Part shown: positions 33,671-47,200 of the stretch, piece by piece | Layout: each line of letters opens with the position of its first letter | How positions within the stretch are numbered: position 1 is the stretch's first letter | Assembly (NCBI RefSeq): GCF_037042905.1 | Contig: NW_026974140.1 | Coordinates: 13,155,001 to 13,219,000 of the forward strand | Source: Lytechinus pictus | Lineage: Eukaryota > Echinodermata > Echinoidea > Temnopleuroida > Toxopneustidae | Length of the DNA: 64,000 nt | Reading direction: 5' to 3' | Program-made: the position numbers and the translations under genes | The notes under the pieces: model-generated | The model's input: only the letters and a program-made list of their open reading frames with translations | What the model was told of the DNA's origin: nothing | Database searches by the model: none

Positions 33671-36600
33671 CTAAAATTCAAAAAAACAAATGAAGAAAAA
33701 CACATATGTTTCTATTCAAACTCTTCAAGCATTCCTTAAATGCTTATATGTACTTGTAAAGGAATGAACATTTTTCTAATGAAAATAAATCATATCCAAC
33801 TGAGATATTAACTGCACCCCACGGAGGGCATTTTCATTATGACCTGAATTAAAAAGATAGTAGAGAGGGGGATGTTGAAGTGTGTGAGTGGGAAAGAGGG
33901 GTATAGGGTGGATTTGTGTAGAGGGTGTGTGTGTGTGTGAGAGGGAGAGAACTTCTAAGCGTTTGTTGACGTTGGTGTGTGTCTGAAAGAAAGGGGAGAG
34001 GTTTGTGAGGTATGTGTTTATGAGACAGAGAGATAAGGTGTGTATGGGTGTCTGGAGGGTGTGTGTGTGCTTGCCTATGAATGTACTAGTATGTTTATGT
34101 AAGGGTGTGTGTTTGGGGATAGATATTGAGAGACATGTCATGAATGGAGGTAGTACAAATGAAATGATCAAGATTTTAGGAGAATGTGTTTACATCTTCC
34201 TTAGATAGCTACAATGGTGAATTCTGCCTTATCTCTTCAATGCTGCGAATTTCCTCCCCCATCTTTTGCTATTTTTTAAAAACCTTTATCATGGTTGCAG
34301 TTGCTCCCAAAAATATTTTGAAAACTTACATTTCTCCTGAAAATTTTCACAGAATTCACCAAAACCCTTCAGTTTCACTTTCGAAAATGAAAAAGCATCT
34401 CGATAACAAGCTCGGTGCCTTCGCTCCCTCGCTTTAAATTTTTTCACAAATTTTTACATGTCCTGCCCCACCAGGACAAAAATTCTGCATGTGGCCATGT
34501 CTCTTATGCATTATTTCTGATAGAATCAAATTTACATTTAGCTGAATTACAAGTTGGGTATAGTATATCAGTTTCACAATCTTCATTTCAATTCTGACAA
34601 TCCTTTGGTAATTAGGCTGTGATTTTTCAGAGACACAGGGTCGTGTGTATTATCAATTTAAATTCTACCATGCACAGTTTAAAGTACTAACAAATTTGAA
34701 AGATTGTAAGATGATTGTGGCTTTTGGGGGTAAAGTTTACTTTTGTATATTTGTGATAACGTTTCTCACCAACTTGCTTGCTGTTTTAAGGGTGGTAGAT
34801 GTCACATCGCTTGCGAAGAGTCTCTTTGATACGAGAATGACTTCAGCTCCATCACTGATCAGGCATAGTTTAGCCTCGGGCTGGGTTCCTGGGAGAAGTG
34901 ATTCGATACCCTGGTAAAAAAAAATACAAATACAAATTAAAAAATATTATTGACAAGTATTGATAAATATCAAGAGGGGATTGGCAGAAGTAGACTACGT
35001 CTTTTACGTTAAAGAATATATGCAAATACAAAGAAATCTTGTTGTTTTTAATTGTCATGGAAATGTTTCCTTCAAGATCATTACAAGATAATATCAAAGT
35101 CTTCAACAGAGCAAGCGACAACAAAACCTCTTTACATCTTCTGTTAGGAGTGTTAACAGGCCCTCAGTGCGCCTGTATATTTTTGTAATCACAGTTGAGG
35201 AGGATTCTTTTTTAATGATATCAGTATGATTATATTTTGATTATAATTGACAATTAAAATACTCACGAATGCCATTCCTGTTTTCAATGTTGCAAGTCTT
35301 GCGAATGTTGTCTTTATTTTGCCGGATGGAGCATACTCAACTGGATTCTTCTTCTCCTAATGATAGATAAGAGTCACAAAATAATAACAAAGATTGATAA
35401 AAGCTGTGAACACATCTTCAGTTTATTTTACTAGTGAAAAGCAGAAAACATTGAGAAGAGATCTTATGACAGAAAACAGTTTACACCCCCCCCCCCTCTC
35501 TCTCTAAAAGCCCACAGTTAGTTACGTTTTAAACAATCCACCAAATCTTTAAATACAAATCTCCTGACTACTGTTTGGAAGGGTAACCCTGCATCTCACA
35601 TTGTCACTACTTTTGTTTTACCACTACTACAAAATCAAAATGAAACAAAGATTCTACTTTTACTAACAACCTTCAGTTAGATCAAAGGCGCATTGATAGT
35701 GTCCCTTAAAATGCTATATACATAAAACTCAACTTTATGTACAATTTAATGTAAAATTATGTATACCTCCTTTTGTGAAAGAGCGTTTGCTGACATTGTA
35801 ACTCTTTTCCATGTTCTTTGTAGTCCCACCGATTTACTTTCAGCTACAAGGAGAAAGAGCAAAGTGATGATTAGTTGTTGGAAAATAACAGTAAATATTA
35901 ATGAAAAGATGTCAAAACTATTCTGAGCAAGTGTCGTAAAAATCAATAAAAACTGTTACCGATATCTCGCATAATCTGCTTTTAAGTTTCCATACAATAA
36001 AGAGCTCATATTGAGGGTCGATTTGCTTATGTGCAACAGATAATTTCGCAAATATCATTTATTTTACCACATTCGTTGTTACATTAAGACTAAAATGGCA
36101 GACGTGCATGCATGCTCAAGATGTTGGCATCTATGATAAAGTTACTGTTAATATTGGGTTTTTCGTGTAACAGATTCCTGGAGATTTATGTTTAAAAAAG
36201 ATCATCAAACATTATATAAGACTTAAAAAGAATCACAAAATGTGCGAAGTTTTAAAACTTACTTTCTGTTTCTTTCTTCTTCGTTGTAATCATCTGGTCA
36301 TCTTTTAGTAGATATCTGGGTGATTCCTTTGTGGCCATCTGAACAGATTTTCTCCTGTCTTCAAGATAATTGTTACTTGTGTCCTTTCGAGAGAAAAAGA
36401 AAAGAAAATATATAAATTTAAGGCGAAATTACATCAACAATCGCCAATATGCAACATACTATCGTAATAGACTTATGAATGAGGTAAACATTGTAATTTG
36501 ATCTATCAGCAAATGTCTTCTTGGTCAGGGCATCCTTTGCTATTATGGTAATTACCATGTCCATGGTAACATGTGGTTCAAGAAGCCAATCAAAACCAAG

Positions 36601-39600
36601 ATTTCCATAGTTATCACCAAAATACAAAAATACCGTTAGAGTATGATGTTTTACATGCAAAGGGACCAAAGACATGAATGATTTCTTTAAAAAAAAAACA
36701 ATTTAATACTGTGCTGGTGATCGAATGCCTTTGGTTTCTTTAGTCTGGCGTGGTGGCAGCGGTGGGATGAAAACACACGTAATCTAATGCTATATCACAC
36801 CGCGGGAACCGACTCCTAAACGACCGATAGCAGGCCTTATACCATTGGAAATAATGTCTGAAGTCAATTTCGCCGTGTGGCTGTGGCACTGTGGCACAAT
36901 GAGTGATAGACCTTACCATGAAAATCAGACATGGAGAAGAGATAAAATGCTTTATTTCTACCTTAGTCACCAAACACCATCAGTCAATGAATTCAAGTGC
37001 ATATAGGAAACATCATGATATGAAGTCCTATTCAAGTTTAAAATCAATTTGTTGAACAAATCATGTTTGATTTAATTATATTTTGTAGAACACCATACGT
37101 TTATCAGAGCTCTTATAAAAATGAATTTCTTACCTCGACATTCATGGCATTCATAGAAAAGAAGTTCTTTTCTTTTTTCTCAGGTGGGTAAATTTTATTC
37201 CTGGCAGCTGCCGACCAACTGCGACGCTTACCGGCAGAGAGTACGGCCACTGTTAAGAGGGAAGGAAACAATGCATTATTACAAACATGAATGACAAGAA
37301 TTTTTTTTCGAATGTGGTGGTTTCATGGTATTCTTTCGTGGGCATAATGTTCCTGTACACCAAGTTCGTGGGCATAATTTACCGTCTTCAGGAGAAAGAA
37401 TACCCACGGAGAATACATGGATATTATACAGTGTCAATCACCTTGGGTGGTGTATAGACAGAAAGGGCTGTGTAGAGTATAGGATGGGGCGATGTTCAAT
37501 CCAGTCCTTTATGTTTTGCGTATCAATAAAGAATTTATGGACAAAATTTTTTATCCGAAATTAGAAATAATTACATATTGAGATGCGAACACTTCTAGAT
37601 ATTATAAATAATTATGGTAATAGGCAGTCAAGGCAGCAGCTGCTATATTTGGAAAAAATACTTATGATAATTGCAATGGATAATATCATCGTCAATAAAC
37701 ATTTTAACTTACTACTTCTTTTAATAGCTGCATCTTTCTTCCAGCTCTCATCGTGCATGAAATACCTGTCAGGTAGCTGGCCTTTTCTAGGCAGGGGCGT
37801 CATCTCTCGAATTTCAGCTACAACTGTACATTTACCCTGAGAATAGTATTGTGATCCCATTATCAATTACATTTATCTTATCCAATATTACATCGCTCGA
37901 TATATTCCAGTCAACTGATAACAAGTCACAATATAATTCCGATATATAAACAGATAAGGCAAACATCTTATACATTTTAACACTACTTCTTTTGAGGTGT
38001 AGGTTGAAGAAAAATTGATTTTGGTATCAAATTGTCAATTAAACGATCAAGTTTCATTTTTAACAGATTCGATTACTCTTAGAACTATTTCAAACAAACT
38101 AATGTGAATCATTACCTCTTTGACGACGTAGATGTACTCGCTTGACATTATATCTTCAGTGATAACAATGCCTGGCCTGTGAATGAAAAGAGAAATTGAT
38201 TAAATATACTGTGAAAGTTTTTTTTCTTTTGAGGGGATACTACAAAATGGCTCAGCATTGGCAGTGTTGACTTGGATGTGATAATACTTTTGAAATTCGG
38301 TGTCGGAGGAGCCTCCCCCACCCCACCCCAATTTTTTTTATTGGGGGCAGACAAAATAATTTAATAGACGACTGGTCATCGATCCCGGATCCGTTCCCAA
38401 CGTAATGTATGGTTGACTTTTACGATAGATTAATCCCGTTAATCCTGTGGAATCAATCCCAAAATTCACCTGTCCAAACAATTATAAAGATTTGTTATAA
38501 TTCAAACAACGACTATAAAATCAGGAACTTTTCAAACTTACTTGAAGAATTTAGTATAAATAGCTTTAGGTTGATTCTTGAGTGTTTCTTGAGTAGCTGA
38601 GATGTATATATCATGAGAATGACAGAATTCAATCAACTCATCACGCTTCTGCTCCAAAGGACGCTTGATGATGTTATCAAAATCCTATACAAGTAAATAG
38701 GTCATATAGTGGAGATTTATCATAATACAACCATAATAATATTTACACTTATGTATATCGATCTTTGTTTCAGATGTATATCCTTCAAACGAATGATATT
38801 TGTGGGGATACTTCTTGCTGCTGAAAAGGATTTGCTGCTGAAAATCTAAAGATATAAGAGTTTGTTTTATTTAAAGATGTTTGTCAAGGAAATAACTGTG
38901 ATTTAGGTCAATTAAATTTGGAAATAACTGCATTTCAAATATACGTATATTTCTGCGTTGATTCAAATGAAAACGTTTTTAAATTCCTGTTTTATTCAAA
39001 CTTTATTCGTTGCATTCATCTGATAACAGATTGGTTAAGTGAGAAAGCGATTGTTGGGAATACGTTTGCTTTATCATATTTGAGAAAATTACTGACCTTT
39101 TTCGCTTTCCAATTTGAATAAATAACTTTTTTTGAAAGAAAAAAATATATACTTACGTCTTTGTTAATGAGAAGTACTTCAACTTCATCCTTACAGACAA
39201 CGCTAGCTGAACGAACTGTGTTGTGTAGTAGGCTATACTCCTAAAATATAACATTAAATATAATGAACAAAGTTTATTATAAGATGTACCTAGTGAACTT
39301 TACAAATAAATTAATCATAATTATTGATATGAATGAATGAAGATAGGTTAATTATTGAATGAAAGTAGGAAAAATGTATAAGAAATACCTAAATGATAAA
39401 TTACATAATTATGTATTCAAATAAAAATATCAATCATAAAATAATCGATAAAAAATGAATTGAATTATAATTAACAAATAAGGCTATCAATAACAAAATT
39501 CTTATCAATAACAATATTCTTATCAATTAAACATTATCATCGCTGATAAAGTACTTACTCCGAATGACTCCCCTGTTGTCAACTGGGTGATGGTCCTAAC

Positions 39601-41237
39601 AAAGGTCTCTCCATTCCTCGGATCATTCTCTTTCTGATTCACTAGACAAGTACCAGATAGAATGATATAAAAACCAGAGGCTACGTGACCTTCTTTAACC
39701 ACAATCCGACGAGGCTCGAACCTATAGGATCAAACAACATCCGTGATCAAAACATAAATTTATTCATCAGATTCTTATGCAATCTCACTGACATACATTC
39801 ATTTGTCATTATTGTAACATAGTATTTGACAACTGGGGCTAACAAACATACTCGAGGTTAAACCTATGATAAATCATATAGATTTATATAGTAGATTCAC
39901 GTCTCATGAACATTAATTAGTATAATTTCTACTCGTGAAACAGTGTCTTCATTGTGTAATATTTGTTTATTTTTACAGAAAAGGGTTACTATCGTTATTT
40001 AAAACAAAAAAATAAAAATAAACTTAAATATTGTTATGTATCATAGTTTTGAAAATGATTTAAATTCGATGATGGGTTTTCAAACTTCATTAATTTCAGT
40101 AGCAGATAGAAGGTTACTACATTTTAGTACAAGATATAAACAAATCAACAAAATTAAACAATGACTAGATACGAAATTACAAAGTTTTTTGTAAGCTGTT
40201 TTCTTTAATCGAAGAGGTATATGGACTTGTATTGTATATATGCCCATTACCTGCACACGTATGAAATCAGTCAATTACTTTTATCAAATGTTATTGTTTT
40301 ATGTCATACCATGTTAATGATGGATGTAAAAAAATTCTTGGTTATCAAATTTGCACAAAAAGTTGATATTTACCTCAAATATTCCATATATTTTGCGAGT
40401 GCGACCTGTGTCTCCTGCTGATATTCTGTGAATGCTTTGTTCTTCCTCAAGAGGGCCAAGACCTAAAAGAATCAAAATCATTTCAGATTATTAAACATGC
40501 GTATCTGATTGGTGTAATCATTTTCAAATTAAACTAATTTCATGCATCGTTGAATCACGTCAAAAGTTAGAAGTAAGATTATATTTCCGTAGAATATTGT
40601 TAAACCGATTGGTTTTATTAGGGTGATGAAATTGTGAAGAGTAAAATCGGGGGAAAAAAACTCACCACTTCAATATCTGCCCGTGTCCTCTGCTCTGGTT
40701 TTAGAGAAAGAATGTTCTTCAGTTTCTCCGATCCTCTTGTCTGCAAAGAATGATAAATTGATAAATGGGGGAAAAAGAAATATAAAGCATAATTCATTCT
40801 ACATAATTGCGGGAAATTTTATCATATATAAATTATGATAAAATTTCCCACAATTATGTAGAATGAATGTAGGAAAATATTGTCATTTTTATCCATGATG
40901 AAATTAAATCATTAACATAAAAAGAGAGAGTTCGCCATATCAAATGTTTGTTTTCAATGTGTGTGTGTTTAATGACGTGAACTGGCAGCCACTGATTTTA
41001 TTGTATTACTCTATTTTTAAGTATTTCTATTTATTATGCTGGTGTTATTTGTTGTTGTTTTCTCTGTATGTTGTATGTAATGTTTTACTCTTTTTACATT
41101 GAATAATATTGTAAATATTTTAACAGGGCTCTCTTGTAAAGCATTTTTGTACTGAAGAGACTACCCTAAAACAAAATAAATAAATAAATAAAATAAATAA
41201 ATGAATAAATAAATAGATAAATAAATAGATGAATAGA

Positions 41238-41284
<47 letters not shown>

Positions 41285-44200
41285 ATATGTCTGTGTGGAT
41301 CATCTATTTCTACATGTATTAAATTCTTCATTTTTTCTATTTCTTACGGAGTCGCTCCCCTACTATCCTATATCTTCCCCTCTCTTTCTTACTCTTCAAT
41401 AGTTTCCATCACAATCCCTTCCTTTCTTAGCTAGTAATATTCAGGCAATTTTAATCAACTAACAAGATTTTTTTCCACTTCAAGAGAGAAAAAAAAATTT
41501 CTCCGAGAATATGACTGATAAAAATAACAAGGATTTGCTTACCACTCTGAGTTTCGAGAACATGATGAGATCAAAGGCAAGATTCTGCTCTAGATCAGCT
41601 CTCAGATTCAGATGCATCTCATGAAGAGACCATTGCTTAGTTGCTTCGTCTTTCACATAACTTTGCAAAGAATGAAATATATATACACAATCATTATAAA
41701 ATAATGCCAAAATATTTATCTGTCCTGATTAAATGTGCAACAAAAATAATTATCTGTCCTGATTAGATGTGCAACAATATATTTGATGGGCGATGACACC
41801 ATGAAGATGTATGTAGATTTAAATAAATTAATCTTCTTCAAAAGTGTTCTGTATATATAATCTTACTATTCTGTTCTTATTATATTTTGTTAATTCGTAG
41901 GTACATAATTAAATGTATTTTTCATTTTTTCTGTTAACTTTGTATGTGTCAGTCTTCGGACTGTTTTACAATGTCTTTCATAATGAACCGAATTGAATTG
42001 AATTGAATTGATATATTGATGTGAACTTGTAAAAAGAAAACACGTTTATAGCGCAGACGGTTTCAGCAGACAGAATATCTTTTAAAACAACAGTAAGATT
42101 GAAAATCAAATTAAATGAAAATCGAAGGAAATACCAAATTTACCATATTTGATTTTAACAAATTTACAATATCCCGAAAATTATTATATTTTAAAACAGA
42201 CTATTATATGTCGTCGTGTGTGATTACCTAGCATTTCATTGGCATGCTTTAGTTAGATTGTGAGTAATTTGAATGCTGCTTTACCTTTTCATGGCAAGAC
42301 AAATCCCAGCTATGACTCGAACTGTTTTACAAACCCGAAGAAGCTTTTCCCTAGCCTGTAACAATTAAAGAAAGGCAAGATCGAAAAAGTTGGATGAGAT
42401 GTGGATGGGGGACGAAAGACAACCAGGAAAAAAAGAGGGAAAGAAGGGGGCAAAGGAAAATGGTAGTCATTATGGCATGTAAACCGTTCTTAAATGACTA
42501 AAATGTATATTACAAATATAGGCCTATGTATGCGTAATTTGTCTTTTGAGTGTACTGCATTGGATCTGTATGTAACCTGAATAAGCTGATGCAGTGTTTG
42601 TGTTTGTGTTTGTATATGGGGGGGGGGGGGAGTGATGGTGTTAACTTATATCCAAAGTTGCTAGTTCCTATTTTGCCTTGAATCACTAATTGAATATGAA
42701 TACAATCGAATTTGCAATTACTTTATACGGAATAGAGCAGATGATCAGATATGTTATCATAGTGGATATCTTACTCCTGTTAAACATTTATTCGTAACAA
42801 ATTTATTTGGTGACTATCTTAAGAGATCAATTAATCCTACAAAGATCCGTGTTTGTCTTACGAGAGATCCTGTGTGCGAAAAGATTTAGAGATGACTAAC
42901 ATTTGAATAAGTCACATTCCGTTCAATGTGTTTGAAAAGCAAAAAGCCACTAAAATTAATTTTTTAGTTTTGGAACATTGTTACATTTATGATTCAAGAA
43001 ATATTATGTATACCAGTGGCGTAGTGAGTCAAATATCTTAAGGGGCACCAGATATGGCGTTTGGAGCAAAGATTTTGACCTTTTTGTATGTATTTTTTAA
43101 TATATAATATTCTGACCTATAATATCCAGGAAATAATATATGGCTATAATATCCAGAAAAATAATATATAGCTTCTATATGTGCGCCAGTGCAATGAGCA
43201 AAATTAAAAGGGCGATCAACAAATGAGGTTAACTCAATATGTAAAGGTGTTAACAATATTCACCAGAAAATTTTCATGAGCTGTATAATTTTTTATTTGG
43301 TATTTGATAAAGTCAGATGAAGTTTTAATTGTGAATGTTTTTTTTTAATTAATTCTACAAGTGTATTATCATTAACTGGTTATTTGTGATATATATCCCC
43401 TATCCTTAATTTTACTCTTGTTTCCGTAACTGAATTCCCCTTGATAACGACAAATTGTATACAGGTTTACAAAGTTTGTGCCATTCGTCACACCGGCACC
43501 GCCAAAACTGGAGATCCATACACTCACCCCTTCCGATGGTCTCTCTCCGTATTTCCAGGTTATATAGTCACTTTGAGACACGGCATTTCTCCTTCTAACA
43601 ATTACTTTTTTGATATAATCATCCCCGCTCCATCCTTTAAAAACGGGGTGCATTGATTTACCAGATACATCTCGTGAACGACGGTCCTTTTTAACACATC
43701 TGATTCCGTCAAAATCCAAAGATTCGCATTGCAAATCGGGCGAAATCATTGTCAGTCCGATTTCTTAGAATAACTTGACAAGGTGGTGACGTACGATTCT
43801 TTCAAAGTAAATGTTTGACTTTCCGAATTAAAATTAGTACCTTCCCCGTGAAAATCATGTATAGAATAGTATGTTCGCATTCATTTAAAAGTAACATGCC
43901 AATACTAAGGGTGTCCGTTCCCCCTAAATGAAACATGAATTGTGATATCAAATTGGCGGGTGGTAATCCTTTGTAGAAGCTGGTGGTGATCTGATTGATT
44001 CAAAGACAATACCGATCTATACAATGTTTCAAAATCAAGGTCTTTACATTCTGATTAAAATATCGATCAGAAATTCTCCAAGAAAACAAAGTCGATGAAC
44101 CTCGTCCGAAAGTTCAAGAAATAGTCTCAAGAAGAAAAGTGGCCACTATAATGATGATGAAGCAAAACTTGTGAAAGTATGTTTATTCTTCTAAGCCAAA

Positions 44201-47200
44201 CCGTAAGAAATTATGCTTTCTGGATAGCATCGATCGTAGCATAACTGTCACTGAGGCACTGATCATCACAAAACTGTCAAATCGTCTTCAATCCACCAGT
44301 TCATCGAACCTTTTTCACGAAAACACCACCAAACTTGAGAAATTAACAATCATGGAGGTTCGTCTAGACAAACAAACGGTCATCACCGTTTTAAAGGAAT
44401 TCATTAAGTACCCATTATTGGCTTAATGAACCCTTGTAGGCCCTGGTTTCCCCGGAACGAAATAATTCAGTGGATACCATCTCTAATGTACTTGAAAATT
44501 CTAATTAAAACTTCGGACAGTATTCCCTCGCAAAGAAACACTGAGCCAAAAGAATGTCAGTAAATAAAACTGACCGTCCAATACCAGCCTTATCTAAGAA
44601 CTATCAAATAAGAAAATGGTCGTTCTCTGCACGTGACTAATATGTTGAATCAAGGAGATACCGGGTTGCCTACAATAATCTTGGAAGAATTAGGTGACGA
44701 AACGTGATATGAGGAGCGCTTCATGTCGGACGTTTTATCCAACAAGTTCTGTTTTATCAGACAGTTACCATAGTAACAGTGCTTCTCAGCCAATAAAAAT
44801 CAAGGAAAAGTGTCAGATCTGACAACTTGTCGAACGAAATTAAACGCTCCCCAGGACAGACCACTATAAAGCTTGAATCTGGCGATGACGGTGGTTCACA
44901 TCATTTTGTATGGCGCAAATTAAAACCTTCAAAAACACACACTCCCAAAAGATATATCGTTGCCATATTTCTGGCGGAAAAGTAAGTCTTGGCTAAAGCT
45001 TTGACTGATAATCATCATCGCAGTTTTATGTTTGGATTTTTTATATTGCAGTATACATTGCGTTTGTACTCTGTACAACTTTAGATATGACCACCATTAA
45101 CTGTCTCACATGAGATGAAATACCTCATTTGAATTCATATAATGCTTTTGTGTAACTGTAAACTTGAGGATTAAAGCATTTTACTCACTATCACTATGTC
45201 AATACAACTATATATTACCATAGCATCATCGTAGTAACAGAGAAGCCTAAACGCGAAGTCAAATGCCTTTTCATGATAAGGTTTATTAACTTTACAACTT
45301 AACATGGAAAAATCATTCCTGTATTCAAATTATAATCGCTGAAAGAAGTCATAACAATTCTTTAACTTACCGTTTCTGCTGGTCTGTTAAAGCGAGTATT
45401 CTGTAAGTAAAATACAAAGATTAGATAAAGGTAATTTCGTCTTTTAACTGTGTGAACGTTTTACACATAAATTAAATAATTGTTTAATCCATTAAATAGT
45501 TTTTTTTTAATATGGCATGTTGATACTAGCTCATGATTTAATATTGAATCTTTTAATAATGCTTTCATGAGGTTCAATAATAATATTTTATCTATTTCCT
45601 TGTATAAGAGAGACTTACCTTGAGTATAGTAAATGTGAAAATAATCCAGACAAAGAAAAAAAATAACGTAAAACAAGAAGCAACTGGATACACAGGGAAC
45701 AAGGGATACAACACATATTTTGTATTTGCTTGCTTTTCATAGTATTCTTGGATCAGCACCACAATACAGTCTTTCATTTATCAATTACTACAGACCAAGC
45801 AGGTATTTGCACTCATCCACTTCTGGCTTCCTTGCTATTCCAAAAGTTTCAAAAACTTGGGGGAAAAGATCATTTGCTTTTGCATGCCCCACTTTGTGCA
45901 ATAGCCTTCCTGAGACATAAAAAATGTGCCTCTGTCGAGACTTTCAAAAATCTTCTAAAAACTTTTTTATTTAACTCTTAGCTCTTTATGTGCCTTGAGC
46001 ACTCTACAGAGTGGATTTTGCGCTTTATAAGTCACATTATTATTATTATAATTTTAGATGTATGTGAAATACATATTGTCAAATGCATAGAATACAGATT
46101 GAATCGTATTTTTTAGATAGATTCAGAATTTTAGTATTTTACTTTTTAGCACCCATCGGATTTAAATTTCATTTACGAATATAAAGAAAACATAGTAGGC
46201 ATATAAGACTTTTGATTTAAGTGAATTGAGATATATGATACGAATAAATTGACGATTGTAATGATAAAACAAAACGGAAAAGATGGTCAGTTTAAGTCAA
46301 TTATTATTATGATTAAAGATGAGTGAGTATTTTTTAAGTGGATTTTAATTGTTTAAGTAGATAGAGAGGGCCCATTAACTCCAGCATCAGCGTATAATTG
46401 GAGGATGGCTTGATTCGGGGCCAGGGCACTGGACCCCAAACGTTCCACGGCAAAGATAATAAAAGTAAAATAGTTTTCTGAAATAAAATAATTGGACTTA
46501 TGGTTAAAATTTTCGCTCGCTCACCACTTTTCTAGTTATTGTGCCCTATTTAATTATTGTACGCCATATTGAACCCCCTCAATTTATTTGGCTCATTACG
46601 CCGATGCTTGACTATATAAAGTCGCTGACCCATTGGAATGTCATGGTGTGAGATCTCAAGAATTCAACACTTGCAAATTCTAAGTGTATATTTGGGGGCA
46701 ATTAACGGAGAAACCACGTAGCATAGCCACTGTTTCATTCTCTCAGTTTTCTCCAAACAATAGATTCTCGGAGAGAATCGAAACGAGAAGGGTAAATCCA
46801 TCAGAGGCAAAAGAAAGTTACCAGGATCGATAATGGCGAGGATGAAAGTCTTCAAGAAACCTTTTCTTCGTATAGAACCCTCTCAAGACAAAGTTGATAT
46901 AAATAAGACAAACTTTGACAGGTATAATCAATACAATCTATTAAGTGTTCTTATACCCCTATGCTGCATGCCTGCATCTGCATCAGTCTGTTAAACACTA
47001 CTGTTAGATTTCGGTGGCTTGCAAAGAGAATGTGATAAATATGGGACTCTCCCTAAAAACGATGTTGTCTTCTATTGAAAAGCAAATATTGTTTTGAAAA
47101 GTATGATGTTTGATTAGAAGCGACTCGGAAGTATTTCAATTTTTATTCATCAGATGCTATATTCCATAAATGATAGACAAATGGGTCATGCGTGATTATA

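Noticed and set aside
43014..43191. A MITE starting CAGTGGCGTAGTGAG and ending GTGCGCCAGTG
   Set aside because: Flanks ATGTATAC and CAATGAGC do not match and the inner ends are not complementary; probably a truncated copy.
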